A DNA stretch of 38,159 bases, from the NCBI GenBank assembly GCA_964636575.1, contig CAZWSE010000022.1:1-38159 (forward strand), in the 5' to 3' direction. Below the pieces are notes generated by a model. The model did no database searches. It saw only the letters and a program-made list of their open reading frames with translations, and had not been told where the DNA came from. Source of the DNA: CAZWSE01 sp964636575. Lineage in GTDB: Bacteria; Pseudomonadota; Alphaproteobacteria; Rhodobacterales; Rhodobacteraceae. This document shows positions 30,885 through 38,159 of this stretch, piece after piece (positions within the stretch are counted from its first letter, which is position 1; every line of letters begins with the position of its first letter). The position numbers were made by a program, and so were the translations under genes.

Positions 30885-33044
30885 ATGGCCGAAAGATCTT
30901 TCGCAAAAGAAGTACAACACCTGCGCATGGGCGCGGGCGAGGTCTTTCGCGGCGAAGGTATTCTGGCGATCACCAAGGCGCTGTTGGAAAACGGAGTCGG
31001 CTACGTCGCCGGCTACCAAGGCGCGCCAATCAGCCACTTGATGGACGTGCTCGCCGACGCACAAGACATCCTCGGCGAGCTTGGCGTGCACTTTGAGGCC
31101 AGCGCCTCCGAGGCCACAGCCGCCGCAACGCTGGCCGCGTCTGTGCACTATCCAATCCGCGGGGCAGTGACCTTCAAATCAACCGTGGGCACAAACGTGG
31201 CCTCCGACGCGCTCGCCAATCTGGCATCGGGCGGGGTGACAGGCGGGGCCTTGGTCATCGTCGGCGAAGACTACGGCGAAGGCTCGTCGATCATGCAAGA
31301 ACGCAGCCATCCCTTTGCAATGAAAAGTCAGATCTGGCTGCTGGACCCGCGCCCCAATCTACCCTCCATCGTCAAGGCCGTTGGCGACGGGTTCAACCTG
31401 TCCGAAGCATCGAACACCCCCGTCATGCTGCAAGTCCGGATCAGAGCCTGCCACCTGCTTGGAGAGTTCACGGCAAAAGACAACGTCGCCCCAACAACGA
31501 CCATCAAAGATGCACTGGAAAACCCGCGCCGCGACCACGACCGCATCGTGCTGCCGCCATCGTCTTACATGCATGAACAGGAAAAAGTCACCAAACGACT
31601 TCCGGCAGCCATCGACTACATCAAGACCCACAAACTGAACGAGGTCTTTGGCCCCAAAGACGCCCCCGTGGGCATCGTCTGTCAGGGCGGCATGTACAAC
31701 GGGGTCATCAGGGCGCTGCAACGGCTTGGGCTGGCCGATCTCTACGGCGATACGGACATCCCGATCTACTGCCTGAACGTGACCTACCCACTGGTCGATG
31801 ACGAATTTCTGGACTTCGCCAAAGGCAAAGACAGCATTCTGGTGGTCGAAGAAGGCTACCCTGAATATATCGAACAAGCGCTGCGGGCGACACTACACAA
31901 GGCAGGGTCCAAGACAAAGCTCACCGGCAAAGGCCCCTTCCCACAAGCGGGGGAACTAACAGGCGGCATCATGCTCGACGGCGTCGGGGCGTTCCTGCGC
32001 GAACACGCAAGCGCGCTCATGCCCGACAAAGGCCGCGCGCCAAATGTGCCCATCCTGAAACCCGATCCCGAACTTGCGAAAACAGTGCCCACGCGCCCGC
32101 CAGGGTTCTGCATCGGCTGCCCCGAGCGGCCCATCTTTGCAGCCACGAAACTGGTGGAACAAGAACTGGGCGAACACCACATCGCCAGCGACATCGGGTG
32201 CCACCTGTTTTCCATCAACGCGCCGTTCAACATCGGGTCCACAACAATGGGCTACGGACTAGGGCCAGCCTCGGCCTCTGCGTTTAACGACAAATCAGCC
32301 AACCGCCGGTCGATCTCGTTTCTGGGGGATGGGGGGTTCTGGCACAACGGGCTGACCTCCTCGATCGGGAACGCAGTGTTCAACGACAACGACGGGGTGA
32401 TCGTGATCGTGGACAACTACTATTCAGCGGCGACAGGCGGACAAGACATCCTGTCGTCACGGGCAGACAACACGTCCAGATCCACCAAACACCCGATCAA
32501 GCAAGCCGTCGAAGGCATGGGCGTCACATGGGTCCGCCAGATCGACCGCACCTACAACGTGGGCAAAGTCCAAGCGACCCTGAAAGAGGCGCTGACCACC
32601 GATCACACAGGCCCCAAAGTCATCATCGCCTCGTCGGAATGTATGCTCAACCGACAACGACGCGAGGCCCCGATTTTGCGCAAAGCCGTCAGCGATGGCA
32701 AACGCATGGCCCGCACGCGCTTCGGTGTGGACGAAGATATTTGCACAGGCGATCACGCCTGCATCCGGCTGTCAGGGTGTCCGTCACTTTCGGTCAAAAC
32801 GCTCGATGATCCACTGCGCGATGATCCGGTCGCGGCAATCGATCAAGACTGCGTCGGCTGCGGCAACTGTGGCGAAGTCGCAGATGCCGCCGTGCTGTGC
32901 CCCTCCTTCTATCAAGCAGACGTTATCGAAAATCCAAGCTGGCTCGACAGCACACTCAGCAAGGCACGCACTGCGTTGATTTCACGCCTGCAAAGCCGCC
33001 GCGATGCCAAGCGGCTGGTGTTCGATGCGGGGGCCGACCAATGA
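30885..33044 (+). CDS. iorA: Indolepyruvate:ferredoxin oxidoreductase, alpha subunit
   Basis: IorA with IorB oxidatively decarboxylates arylpyruvates (from Trp, Phe or Tyr) to aryl-acetyl-CoA and reduces ferredoxin. The 719-residue chain begins with a pyrimidine-binding domain (GEGILAITKALLENGVGYVA, then GYQGAPIS) and has the family segment HFEASASEATAAATLAASVH. The thiamine-diphosphate site is GDGGFWHNGLTSSIGNAVFN, followed by IVDNYYSAATGGQ, at about residues 480-520. Cysteine clusters near residues 620 (CTGDHACIRLSGCPS) and 656 (CVGCGNCGEVADAAVLCPS) bind iron-sulfur clusters. A CIGCPERP motif lies near residue 408. Start ATG follows GGAGAGG. It overlaps iorB by 4 bp. Which arylpyruvate it uses cannot be told from sequence. 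Confidence 0.9.
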   Translation: MAERSFAKEVQHLRMGAGEVFRGEGILAITKALLENGVGYVAGYQGAPISHLMDVLADAQDILGELGVHFEASASEATAAATLAASVHYPIRGAVTFKSTVGTNVASDALANLASGGVTGGALVIVGEDYGEGSSIMQERSHPFAMKSQIWLLDPRPNLPSIVKAVGDGFNLSEASNTPVMLQVRIRACHLLGEFTAKDNVAPTTTIKDALENPRRDHDRIVLPPSSYMHEQEKVTKRLPAAIDYIKTHKLNEVFGPKDAPVGIVCQGGMYNGVIRALQRLGLADLYGDTDIPIYCLNVTYPLVDDEFLDFAKGKDSILVVEEGYPEYIEQALRATLHKAGSKTKLTGKGPFPQAGELTGGIMLDGVGAFLREHASALMPDKGRAPNVPILKPDPELAKTVPTRPPGFCIGCPERPIFAATKLVEQELGEHHIASDIGCHLFSINAPFNIGSTTMGYGLGPASASAFNDKSANRRSISFLGDGGFWHNGLTSSIGNAVFNDNDGVIVIVDNYYSAATGGQDILSSRADNTSRSTKHPIKQAVEGMGVTWVRQIDRTYNVGKVQATLKEALTTDHTGPKVIIASSECMLNRQRREAPILRKAVSDGKRMARTRFGVDEDICTGDHACIRLSGCPSLSVKTLDDPLRDDPVAAIDQDCVGCGNCGEVADAAVLCPSFYQADVIENPSWLDSTLSKARTALISRLQSRRDAKRLVFDAGADQ

Positions 33045-34582
33045 CATTGCAACAAGACATAACCGCGCTGGGCACAGCCGATGTGATCAAGCTGGCCGTT
33101 CTGGCCGTGGGTGGTCAAGGCGGGGGCGTGCTCACAAACTGGATCGCCGATCTGGCCAAACGCGGCGGCTATGCCGTGCAAATGACCTCCGTGGCGGGGG
33201 TGGCGCAGCGCACAGGGGCCACGATCTACTATGTGGAAATGGCGCCGCAGTCTGATCGCTTGCCCGTCTTCGCTCTTGCTCCCTCGCAAGGCGATCTCGA
33301 CATCCTAATCGCGTCCGAGCTTATGGAAGCAGGTCGCGCCGTCTTGCGCGGGTTTGTGACGCCAGACCGGACCACACTCATCGCCTCATCGCACCGCATC
33401 CTTGCGGTGTCGGAAAAAGAAGTCCCGGGCGATGGTCGCGCCGAGGCTACCATCGTTTCAGATGAAATCGAAAAAGCGGCACTGAAAACCGTCTGCTTTG
33501 ATATGGAACAGATCGCGGCAGCAACAGGCAGCAAGATATCCGCCAGTCTGTTCGGCGCTCTGGCGCGCAGCAAAGCGCTCCCGTTTGAGAACACCCTGTT
33601 TGAAGAGGTCATCAAAGCCTCCGGTCGCGGCGTGGATCAAAGCATCGCTGCCTTCCGCGGGGCGCTTCACTATGACGAAACACCTCCAGCAGCTGCACCA
33701 ACCAAACCAAGCGTAACAGCACCAAAAGGCCCCGCCGCGCTTGTCGCTAAATGGGACGCACTGGTTGACCGCATCCAAGACTTGCCCGCTCCATCCCGTG
33801 ACATGGCACTTGCTGGCCTGCGCAAAACTGTGGACTATCAAGACGTCGCATATGGGGTAGAATACCTTGATCACTTGGATCGCTGGGTCGCCCTCGACCG
33901 GCCCGACCGTTCCTTTGCCCTGACCACGACAGCCGCGAAGTACATCGCCAACGCCATGTGCTATGATGACATCTTGCGGGTCGCTGATCTCAAAACCCGC
34001 GCCAGCCGCAACACCCGTTTGCGCAGCGAACAGCAGGCCAGCGCAGATCAAATCGTACACGTCACCGAATACTTCCACCCCCGCATGCAAGAGGTCTGCG
34101 GAACTTTACCAGCAGGCCTAGGCCAATGGATCGAAGACCGACCGCGCCTGTTCAACACATTGCAAAAACTGGTCGACAAAGGCCGCCGCGTCCGCACTGA
34201 CGGGATCATCGGATTCACCACGCTGTGGGCGGTCTCAGCCATGAAACCACGACGTCGCAAGACACTTCGACACCAACACGAGGCAACTCACTTAAATCAC
34301 CTTATCGACACCGCAGCCAATATCGCACCCGACAACTACGAACTCGCCATCGGAGTGTTAAACTGCCAACGTTTGGTCAAAGGATACTCCGACACACACG
34401 CGCGAGGACATTCCAAATTTAGCAAAGTCTTGGGCGCGTTGGACACCCTCAAAACCCGAAAAGACGCCGCCGATTGGGTCCGTCGCCTGCGCGAAGCGGC
34501 ATTGCAGGATGAAGACGGAACAGCACTCGACGGGGCGCTTGCCACCATTGCATCCTTCACGAAAGGGTCTCAAACCTCTTGA
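33041..34582 (+). CDS. iorB: Indolepyruvate oxidoreductase beta-family subunit with DUF6537 extension
   Basis: I start this at the ATG at 33041, which overlaps the iorA stop as ATGA; an upstream in-frame codon is out of place. The 513-residue protein has the gamma-type domain of 2-oxoacid:ferredoxin oxidoreductases at about residues 15-200 (LAVGGQGGGVLTNWIADLAK, then VAGVAQRTGATIYYVEMAPQ). A Pro/Ala/Thr-rich linker spans about 214-235. A C-terminal region of about 270 residues resembles DUF6537, which occurs in the long aerobic-type indolepyruvate oxidoreductases. Short anaerobic IorB proteins (about 200 residues) lack it. The extension fits an oxygen-using host and probably stabilises the complex; its function is not established. 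Confidence 0.88.
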   Translation: MTLQQDITALGTADVIKLAVLAVGGQGGGVLTNWIADLAKRGGYAVQMTSVAGVAQRTGATIYYVEMAPQSDRLPVFALAPSQGDLDILIASELMEAGRAVLRGFVTPDRTTLIASSHRILAVSEKEVPGDGRAEATIVSDEIEKAALKTVCFDMEQIAAATGSKISASLFGALARSKALPFENTLFEEVIKASGRGVDQSIAAFRGALHYDETPPAAAPTKPSVTAPKGPAALVAKWDALVDRIQDLPAPSRDMALAGLRKTVDYQDVAYGVEYLDHLDRWVALDRPDRSFALTTTAAKYIANAMCYDDILRVADLKTRASRNTRLRSEQQASADQIVHVTEYFHPRMQEVCGTLPAGLGQWIEDRPRLFNTLQKLVDKGRRVRTDGIIGFTTLWAVSAMKPRRRKTLRHQHEATHLNHLIDTAANIAPDNYELAIGVLNCQRLVKGYSDTHARGHSKFSKVLGALDTLKTRKDAADWVRRLREAALQDEDGTALDGALATIASFTKGSQTS

Positions 34583-34588
34583 CGGACT

Positions 34589-34608
34589 TTGTATGAAATT
34601 TCATACAA
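34589..34608. promoter_or_regulatory. Perfect 20-bp palindrome upstream of the reductase gene
   Basis: TTGTATGAAATTTCATACAA is perfectly self-complementary with no spacer. It starts 7 bp after the iorB stop and ends 19 bp before the reductase start. This is the form of a dimeric regulator's operator (GntR, IclR, LacI or MarR type). It lacks a T run and so is not a terminator. The arms differ from the iorA repeat, so it may answer to a different regulator. Confidence 0.65.
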
Positions 34609-34627
34609 GTGCGTAAGGAGAGAATTC

Positions 34628-35569
34628 TTGACCCATTCCCTGCGCATAGACGCCATCACAGATGCAACGCAAACGGTCCGCGTTTTCACGCTGTCCGCGA
34701 CGGATGACAAACCGCTGCCGCCCTACACCGCAGGCGCGCATATCGACGTTGATCTCGGGGATGCAGGCACGCGGTCCTACTCACTGATTGACTGGCCTAA
34801 CCAGACGAACACACAGGTCTATACCATCGCCGTTCAACGCGAGGAGAGCGGCACTGGCGGGTCCAAAGCCATGCACGCACTTAACGTCGGCGATACCATC
34901 AAAGTGTCCAACCCCGCCAATGATTTTGAGCTGACAAAAGCCCCAAGCACACTGCTGCTGGCAGGCGGTATCGGGATCACACCGATGATCTCTATGGCGA
35001 CCGCTCTGGCGAAAGAGAGCGCAAACTTCACACTCCACTACGCTGCGCGCACGGCGGATGTCATGGCCTTCCGCACACCGCTAGTAGACGCGTTCAAAAC
35101 CAACCTCACGTTCCACTTCGACGACCAAACACCGCTCAACCTGCCCGCGTTGATGCAAGCGCAATCGCCAGACACACACGTCTACATCTGCGGACCCAAA
35201 GGCATGATCGACGCGGCACGAGCAGCCGCCACAGACGCAGGACTGCCCGAAACCCAAATCCACATTGAACTCTTCTCATCACCAGACGCACAAACAGGCG
35301 ACACAAGTTTCGAGGTCGAAATCAAAGACACCGGCGCGGTTTACACCGTCCCACCCGGCAAAACGATCATCGAAGTCTTGGAAGAAGAAGGCGTCGAGCT
35401 GATGTACGATTGCCAACGCGGAGACTGCGGAATTTGCCAAACCGATGTAATTGAAGGCACCCCGGATCACCGCGACGTGGTGCTGTCACAAGCAGACAAA
35501 GACGCAGGAAACGTTATGCAGATCTGCGTCAGCCGTGCAAAGTCGGCGCGACTGGTGTTGGACCTATGA
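34628..35569 (+). CDS. Phthalate-dioxygenase-type reductase (flavin, NAD, C-terminal 2Fe-2S)
   Basis: The start is a TTG at 34628, seven bases after AAGGAG; this gives a 313-residue protein beginning MTHSLRIDAITDATQTVRVF. Domains in order are a flavin-binding barrel with RSYSLIDWPNQ, an NAD domain with AGGIGITPMISM, and a plant-type 2Fe-2S domain at the C-terminus with CQRGDCGIC and a last Cys in MQICVSR. This order (ferredoxin last) is that of phthalate dioxygenase reductase, VanB and carnitine-oxygenase CntB. It moves electrons from NADH to the Rieske oxygenase encoded next. It lies in the same run as the oxygenase, 45 bp after iorB, with a palindrome in between. Confidence 0.9.
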   Translation: MTHSLRIDAITDATQTVRVFTLSATDDKPLPPYTAGAHIDVDLGDAGTRSYSLIDWPNQTNTQVYTIAVQREESGTGGSKAMHALNVGDTIKVSNPANDFELTKAPSTLLLAGGIGITPMISMATALAKESANFTLHYAARTADVMAFRTPLVDAFKTNLTFHFDDQTPLNLPALMQAQSPDTHVYICGPKGMIDAARAAATDAGLPETQIHIELFSSPDAQTGDTSFEVEIKDTGAVYTVPPGKTIIEVLEEEGVELMYDCQRGDCGICQTDVIEGTPDHRDVVLSQADKDAGNVMQICVSRAKSARLVLDL

Positions 35570-35582
35570 AGGGAAATTGCAC

Positions 35583-36929
35583 ATGACCTATCAACGCTCC
35601 GGTTCCGCGACAGCGGCAGACATATCAGCCCTCGTGCGCGGACACTCTGTCCACCGCGACGTCTACACCAGCGCCGAAATCTACCGGCTGGAAATGCGCC
35701 ACCTTTTTTCCAACACATGGGTCTTTGTAGGCCACGACAGCCAGACGCCGAAAAAGGGGGACTACTTCACCACCCAGATCGGGGACCAACCTGTCATTCA
35801 AGTGCGCCATTCAGACGATCAAATCCACGTGCTCTACAACCGCTGCCCGCACAAAGGTACCAAAATCGCCATCGATAGAACCGGCAACACCGGCAAATTC
35901 TTCCGCTGCCCTTACCACGCATGGTCCTTCAAAACCGACGGCTGCCTTTTGGCGATCCCGCTGAAAAAGGGCTACGAAGGGACAGGGCTGGACCAGACAG
36001 AAAACGTGAAAGGCATCAAACCAGTGGGCGCGGTGCACAACCACCGTGGGTTCATCTTTGCGCGGTTGTCCGAGACTGGCATCAGCTTTGAGGATTTCTT
36101 TGGCGATAGCCTGTCCTCCATCGACAACATGGTCGACCGCGCACCCGAAGGGCGGTTAGAGGTCGCAGGCCCGCCGCTGCGCTACATGCACCAGTGCAAC
36201 TGGAAAATGCTCGTTGAGAACCAAACCGACACCTGCCACCCGATGGTCGCGCATGAAAGCTCGGCCGGAACAGCGGTAAAAATCTGGGACGAGCTCGGCA
36301 ACCCCGAACCACGCCCCGCTGCCATGCAAATCATCGCGCCCTTCATGTCGCCCTACGAATTTTTTGAGGACATGGGGATCAGAACATGGCCTAACGGGCA
36401 CGGGCACACGGGCGTAAACATGTCGATCCATTCCGACTACTCCGCCATCGAAGGGTATTTCGAGGCTATGACGGAAAGCTATGGCGAAACCCGCGCCAAA
36501 GAAATCCTTGATGAGAACCGGCACAACACGATCTACTTCCCGTCGATCATGGTCAAAGGGCCAATCCAACAGGTGCGCAACTTCATCCCGATGGGGCCGG
36601 ATAAAACACTGGTGGAAAGCTACATCTACAGGCTCGTTGGCGCACCGGATGAACTGCTCGCACGGACCGCCATGTACAACCGCATGATCAACGCGCCGAC
36701 CTCTATCGTGGGGCACGACGATCTGGAAATGTACGAACGTGCACAGGAAGGGCTGATGACCAACGGGCTGGAATGGGTGAACCTGCAACGGCTTTATGAA
36801 GAAGGCGAAGACTTTGAGGCTGAGGCGGTCGAGAACGGCACAACCGAACGCCAGATGCGCAATCAATTCGACGCATGGGTCAAGTTCATGACCTGCAGCA
36901 TGGATGAAAAAGTCGAGGCCGCGGAATGA
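35583..36929 (+). CDS. Rieske non-heme iron oxygenase, alpha subunit
   Basis: The start is an ATG at 35583 with AAGGGA upstream; a longer frame reaching back into the reductase gene is not real. The 448-residue protein has the Rieske cluster ligands Cys88-Pro-His90 (CPHKG) and Cys109-x2-His112 (RCPYHAW). It has the mononuclear iron site in NWKMLVENQTDTCHP, with Asp216 as the electron bridge, His219 and His224 as ligands, and an acidic ligand expected further on. The substrate pocket is too variable to name a substrate. It is followed by a beta subunit with a 4-bp overlap and preceded by its reductase, so the three form one enzyme system. Ring hydroxylation of an aromatic or indolic acid is likely by context. 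Confidence 0.92.
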   Translation: MTYQRSGSATAADISALVRGHSVHRDVYTSAEIYRLEMRHLFSNTWVFVGHDSQTPKKGDYFTTQIGDQPVIQVRHSDDQIHVLYNRCPHKGTKIAIDRTGNTGKFFRCPYHAWSFKTDGCLLAIPLKKGYEGTGLDQTENVKGIKPVGAVHNHRGFIFARLSETGISFEDFFGDSLSSIDNMVDRAPEGRLEVAGPPLRYMHQCNWKMLVENQTDTCHPMVAHESSAGTAVKIWDELGNPEPRPAAMQIIAPFMSPYEFFEDMGIRTWPNGHGHTGVNMSIHSDYSAIEGYFEAMTESYGETRAKEILDENRHNTIYFPSIMVKGPIQQVRNFIPMGPDKTLVESYIYRLVGAPDELLARTAMYNRMINAPTSIVGHDDLEMYERAQEGLMTNGLEWVNLQRLYEEGEDFEAEAVENGTTERQMRNQFDAWVKFMTCSMDEKVEAAE

Positions 36930-37402
36930 GCGCGCTGACCAAAGACAGCGTTATTGACTTCATCTACGAAGAAGCGCGGATGCTCGATGAAGGGCGGTTC
37001 TCGGATTGGCTCGATCTGTGGTTGCCGGACGGACACTACTGGATGCCGCTCGACTACAAACAGACCGACCCGCATCTGGTCACGTCGCTGATGTATGAAG
37101 ACATGTTCATGCTCAAACTGAGGGTCGAACGGCTAAACGGCGCGCGCACGTTTAGCCAAAAACCCAAAAGCCGTTGTCATCATGTGATTCAAAGGCCCTT
37201 TGTTGACCAGATGACCGATGAAACAGCCACGACCAACACTTCGATGCACTACATTGAGACGCGGCTGGACGATCAGTTCCTTCTGGCCATGACCGCGACG
37301 CACGATTTGAAACTGGTGGACGGCAAAATTCGCATCGCCAACAAGCGCGTCGACTTGCTCAATTCCGATGCCGCTTTCGGCAACATCCAGTTGCTGCCAT
37401 GA
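36926..37402 (+). CDS. Ring-hydroxylating dioxygenase, beta (small) subunit
   Basis: A 158-residue protein of the NTF2-like fold used by small subunits of aromatic-ring dioxygenases. The pattern is typical: an N-terminal helix (DSVIDFIYEEARMLDEGRFS) with DWLDLWLPDGHYWMP, a central MYEDMFMLKLRVERL, and the end ANKRVDLLNSDAAFGNIQLLP. The beta subunit is structural and helps to shape the alpha3-beta3 enzyme. It overlaps the alpha gene as ATGA and its own stop overlaps the ligase gene as ATGA, so stoichiometric expression is likely. Confidence 0.92.
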   Translation: MSALTKDSVIDFIYEEARMLDEGRFSDWLDLWLPDGHYWMPLDYKQTDPHLVTSLMYEDMFMLKLRVERLNGARTFSQKPKSRCHHVIQRPFVDQMTDETATTNTSMHYIETRLDDQFLLAMTATHDLKLVDGKIRIANKRVDLLNSDAAFGNIQLLP

Positions 37403-38159
37403 TCGATAAAGACGCCGACAGCGTCTACACAGCCTTCGCAGGTGCCGCCCACTGCTGGCCGGACAGACCCGTTCTGAACGTCATGCCGGCAACCGCAAAA
37501 ACCTACGGCATAGACGCAGGCGCACTCACCTACAAAGACGCATTAGCACAGGTCGAAACCTTCGCCGCAGAGTTTGAAGAAGCAGGTTACAGCACCGGTA
37601 TGCGCGTGGCGCTTCTGCTCGAAAACCGGCCCGTGTTCTTTTTGATCTGGTTGGCGCTCAATAAACTGGGCGTCTCTGTGGTGCCCATCAATCCAGACCT
37701 GCGCGCGGCAGAGCTTGAATACCTGATCGGCCATTCCGAGCCTGCGTTGATCATCGCAATCCCGTCGCGACAATCCGAACTGCAATCGGCAGCCAACGCT
37801 GCACAAGTCGAACTCTCTGTCATAGGCCCGCAAGACGAAGTACTCCCACCGCGCCAGAACGCAGTCGTCGCAGACCCCAACACAGGCGAAGCGCGCGAAG
37901 CCGCCGTGCTCTACACGTCTGGCACCACAGGCAACCCCAAAGGCTGCGTTCTGCCCAACACATACTTCCTACTGGCAGGGAACTGGTACGCCACCGTCGG
38001 GGGCATCGCAGCCCTGTCCGAAGACAAAGAGCATATGATAACCCCGCTGCCCATCTTCCACATGAACGCGATGGCCTATTCGTTCATGGCGATGGTGGCA
38101 GTGGGCGGCTGCCTGACCGCGCTCGACAGGTTTCATCCGTCAACATGGTGGGATGACGT
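37399..38159 (+). CDS. AMP-dependent acyl-CoA synthetase/ligase (partial, 3' end outside window)
   Basis: I translated this from the ATG at 37399; 253 codons are present before the window ends. The ATP-binding P-loop of adenylate-forming enzymes, YTSGTTGNPKG, lies at about residue 172, preceded by RVALLLENRPVFFLIWLALN and VVPINPDLRAAELEYLIGHS, standard parts of the ANL N-terminal domain. PLPIFHMNAMAYSFMAM at about residue 217 is motif A4. These enzymes make an acyl-AMP and then an acyl-CoA. In this operon a natural role is to activate the carboxylic acid used by the oxygenase, or its product, to a CoA thioester. The C-terminal domain, and therefore length and substrate clues, is not visible. 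Confidence 0.9.
   Translation, partial: MIDKDADSVYTAFAGAAHCWPDRPVLNVMPATAKTYGIDAGALTYKDALAQVETFAAEFEEAGYSTGMRVALLLENRPVFFLIWLALNKLGVSVVPINPDLRAAELEYLIGHSEPALIIAIPSRQSELQSAANAAQVELSVIGPQDEVLPPRQNAVVADPNTGEAREAAVLYTSGTTGNPKGCVLPNTYFLLAGNWYATVGGIAALSEDKEHMITPLPIFHMNAMAYSFMAMVAVGGCLTALDRFHPSTWWDD

Noticed and set aside
1..38159. CRISPR arrays, tRNA or rRNA genes, insertion sequences, prophage or attachment sites
   Set aside because: No regular spacer repeats, cloverleaf, transposase or integrase was seen in the intergenic regions or reading frames. The 11-bp and 27-bp repeats are tandem, without spacers.

Overview
This window looks like chromosomal DNA of an alphaproteobacterium, most likely a Roseobacter-group member of the Rhodobacteraceae. 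The support is the style of the coding sequence (moderately high G+C, dense genes, many 4-bp ATGA/GTGA overlaps) and the gene set: a MoxR-DUF58-DUF4159 operon divergent from a DUF1285 gene, polA next to a CHCC zinc-finger gene, gpmI-envC-ctpA, and DnaE2. No rRNA, tRNA, insertion sequence, phage or CRISPR array was seen. There is one 100-N assembly gap (6793-6892).

Layout. 1-4.3 kb (minus strand): the 3'-truncated ribosome-rescue gene arfB; a gene-free stretch holding a candidate small RNA with an 18-codon ORF; a queuosine-precursor transporter under a probable preQ1-I riboswitch; then a thioesterase, an MFS transporter and the lipoprotein endopeptidase mepA. 4.4-7.8 kb (plus): yggT, recQ with a 27-bp tandem repeat at its 3' end that runs into the gap, and yaaA. 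7.75-16.75 kb (minus): a hybrid histidine kinase and a four-gene, translationally coupled MoxR operon of AAA+ ATPase, DUF58 and two large membrane proteins. 16.8-18.5 kb (plus): DUF1285 and a quinone oxidoreductase. 18.5-21.6 kb (minus): polA and a 59-aa zinc-finger protein. 21.8-23.1 kb: an unrecognised 277-aa protein and a DUF1203 protein. 23.2-30.2 kb (plus): a dnaE2 lacking its C-terminal domain behind a LexA-like box, then gpmI, envC and ctpA, closed by a terminator.

30.3-38.2 kb (plus) is the most distinctive part. It encodes a MarR regulator, indolepyruvate:ferredoxin oxidoreductase (iorA, iorB), a flavin/2Fe-2S reductase, a Rieske oxygenase alpha/beta pair and an acyl-CoA ligase that runs off the end. 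Most junctions overlap by 4 bp. Two strong inverted repeats mark the iorA leader and the iorB-reductase junction. I read it as an aromatic or arylpyruvate catabolic operon that combines a ferredoxin-dependent 2-oxoacid oxidoreductase with an O2-dependent ring hydroxylase. Its substrate cannot be fixed from sequence. The reductase type is unusual for a two-subunit oxygenase.

The best candidates for new biology are the oxygenase/IOR operon, the small-RNA/small-ORF unit at 426-652, the recQ terminal repeat and the shortened orphan DnaE2.
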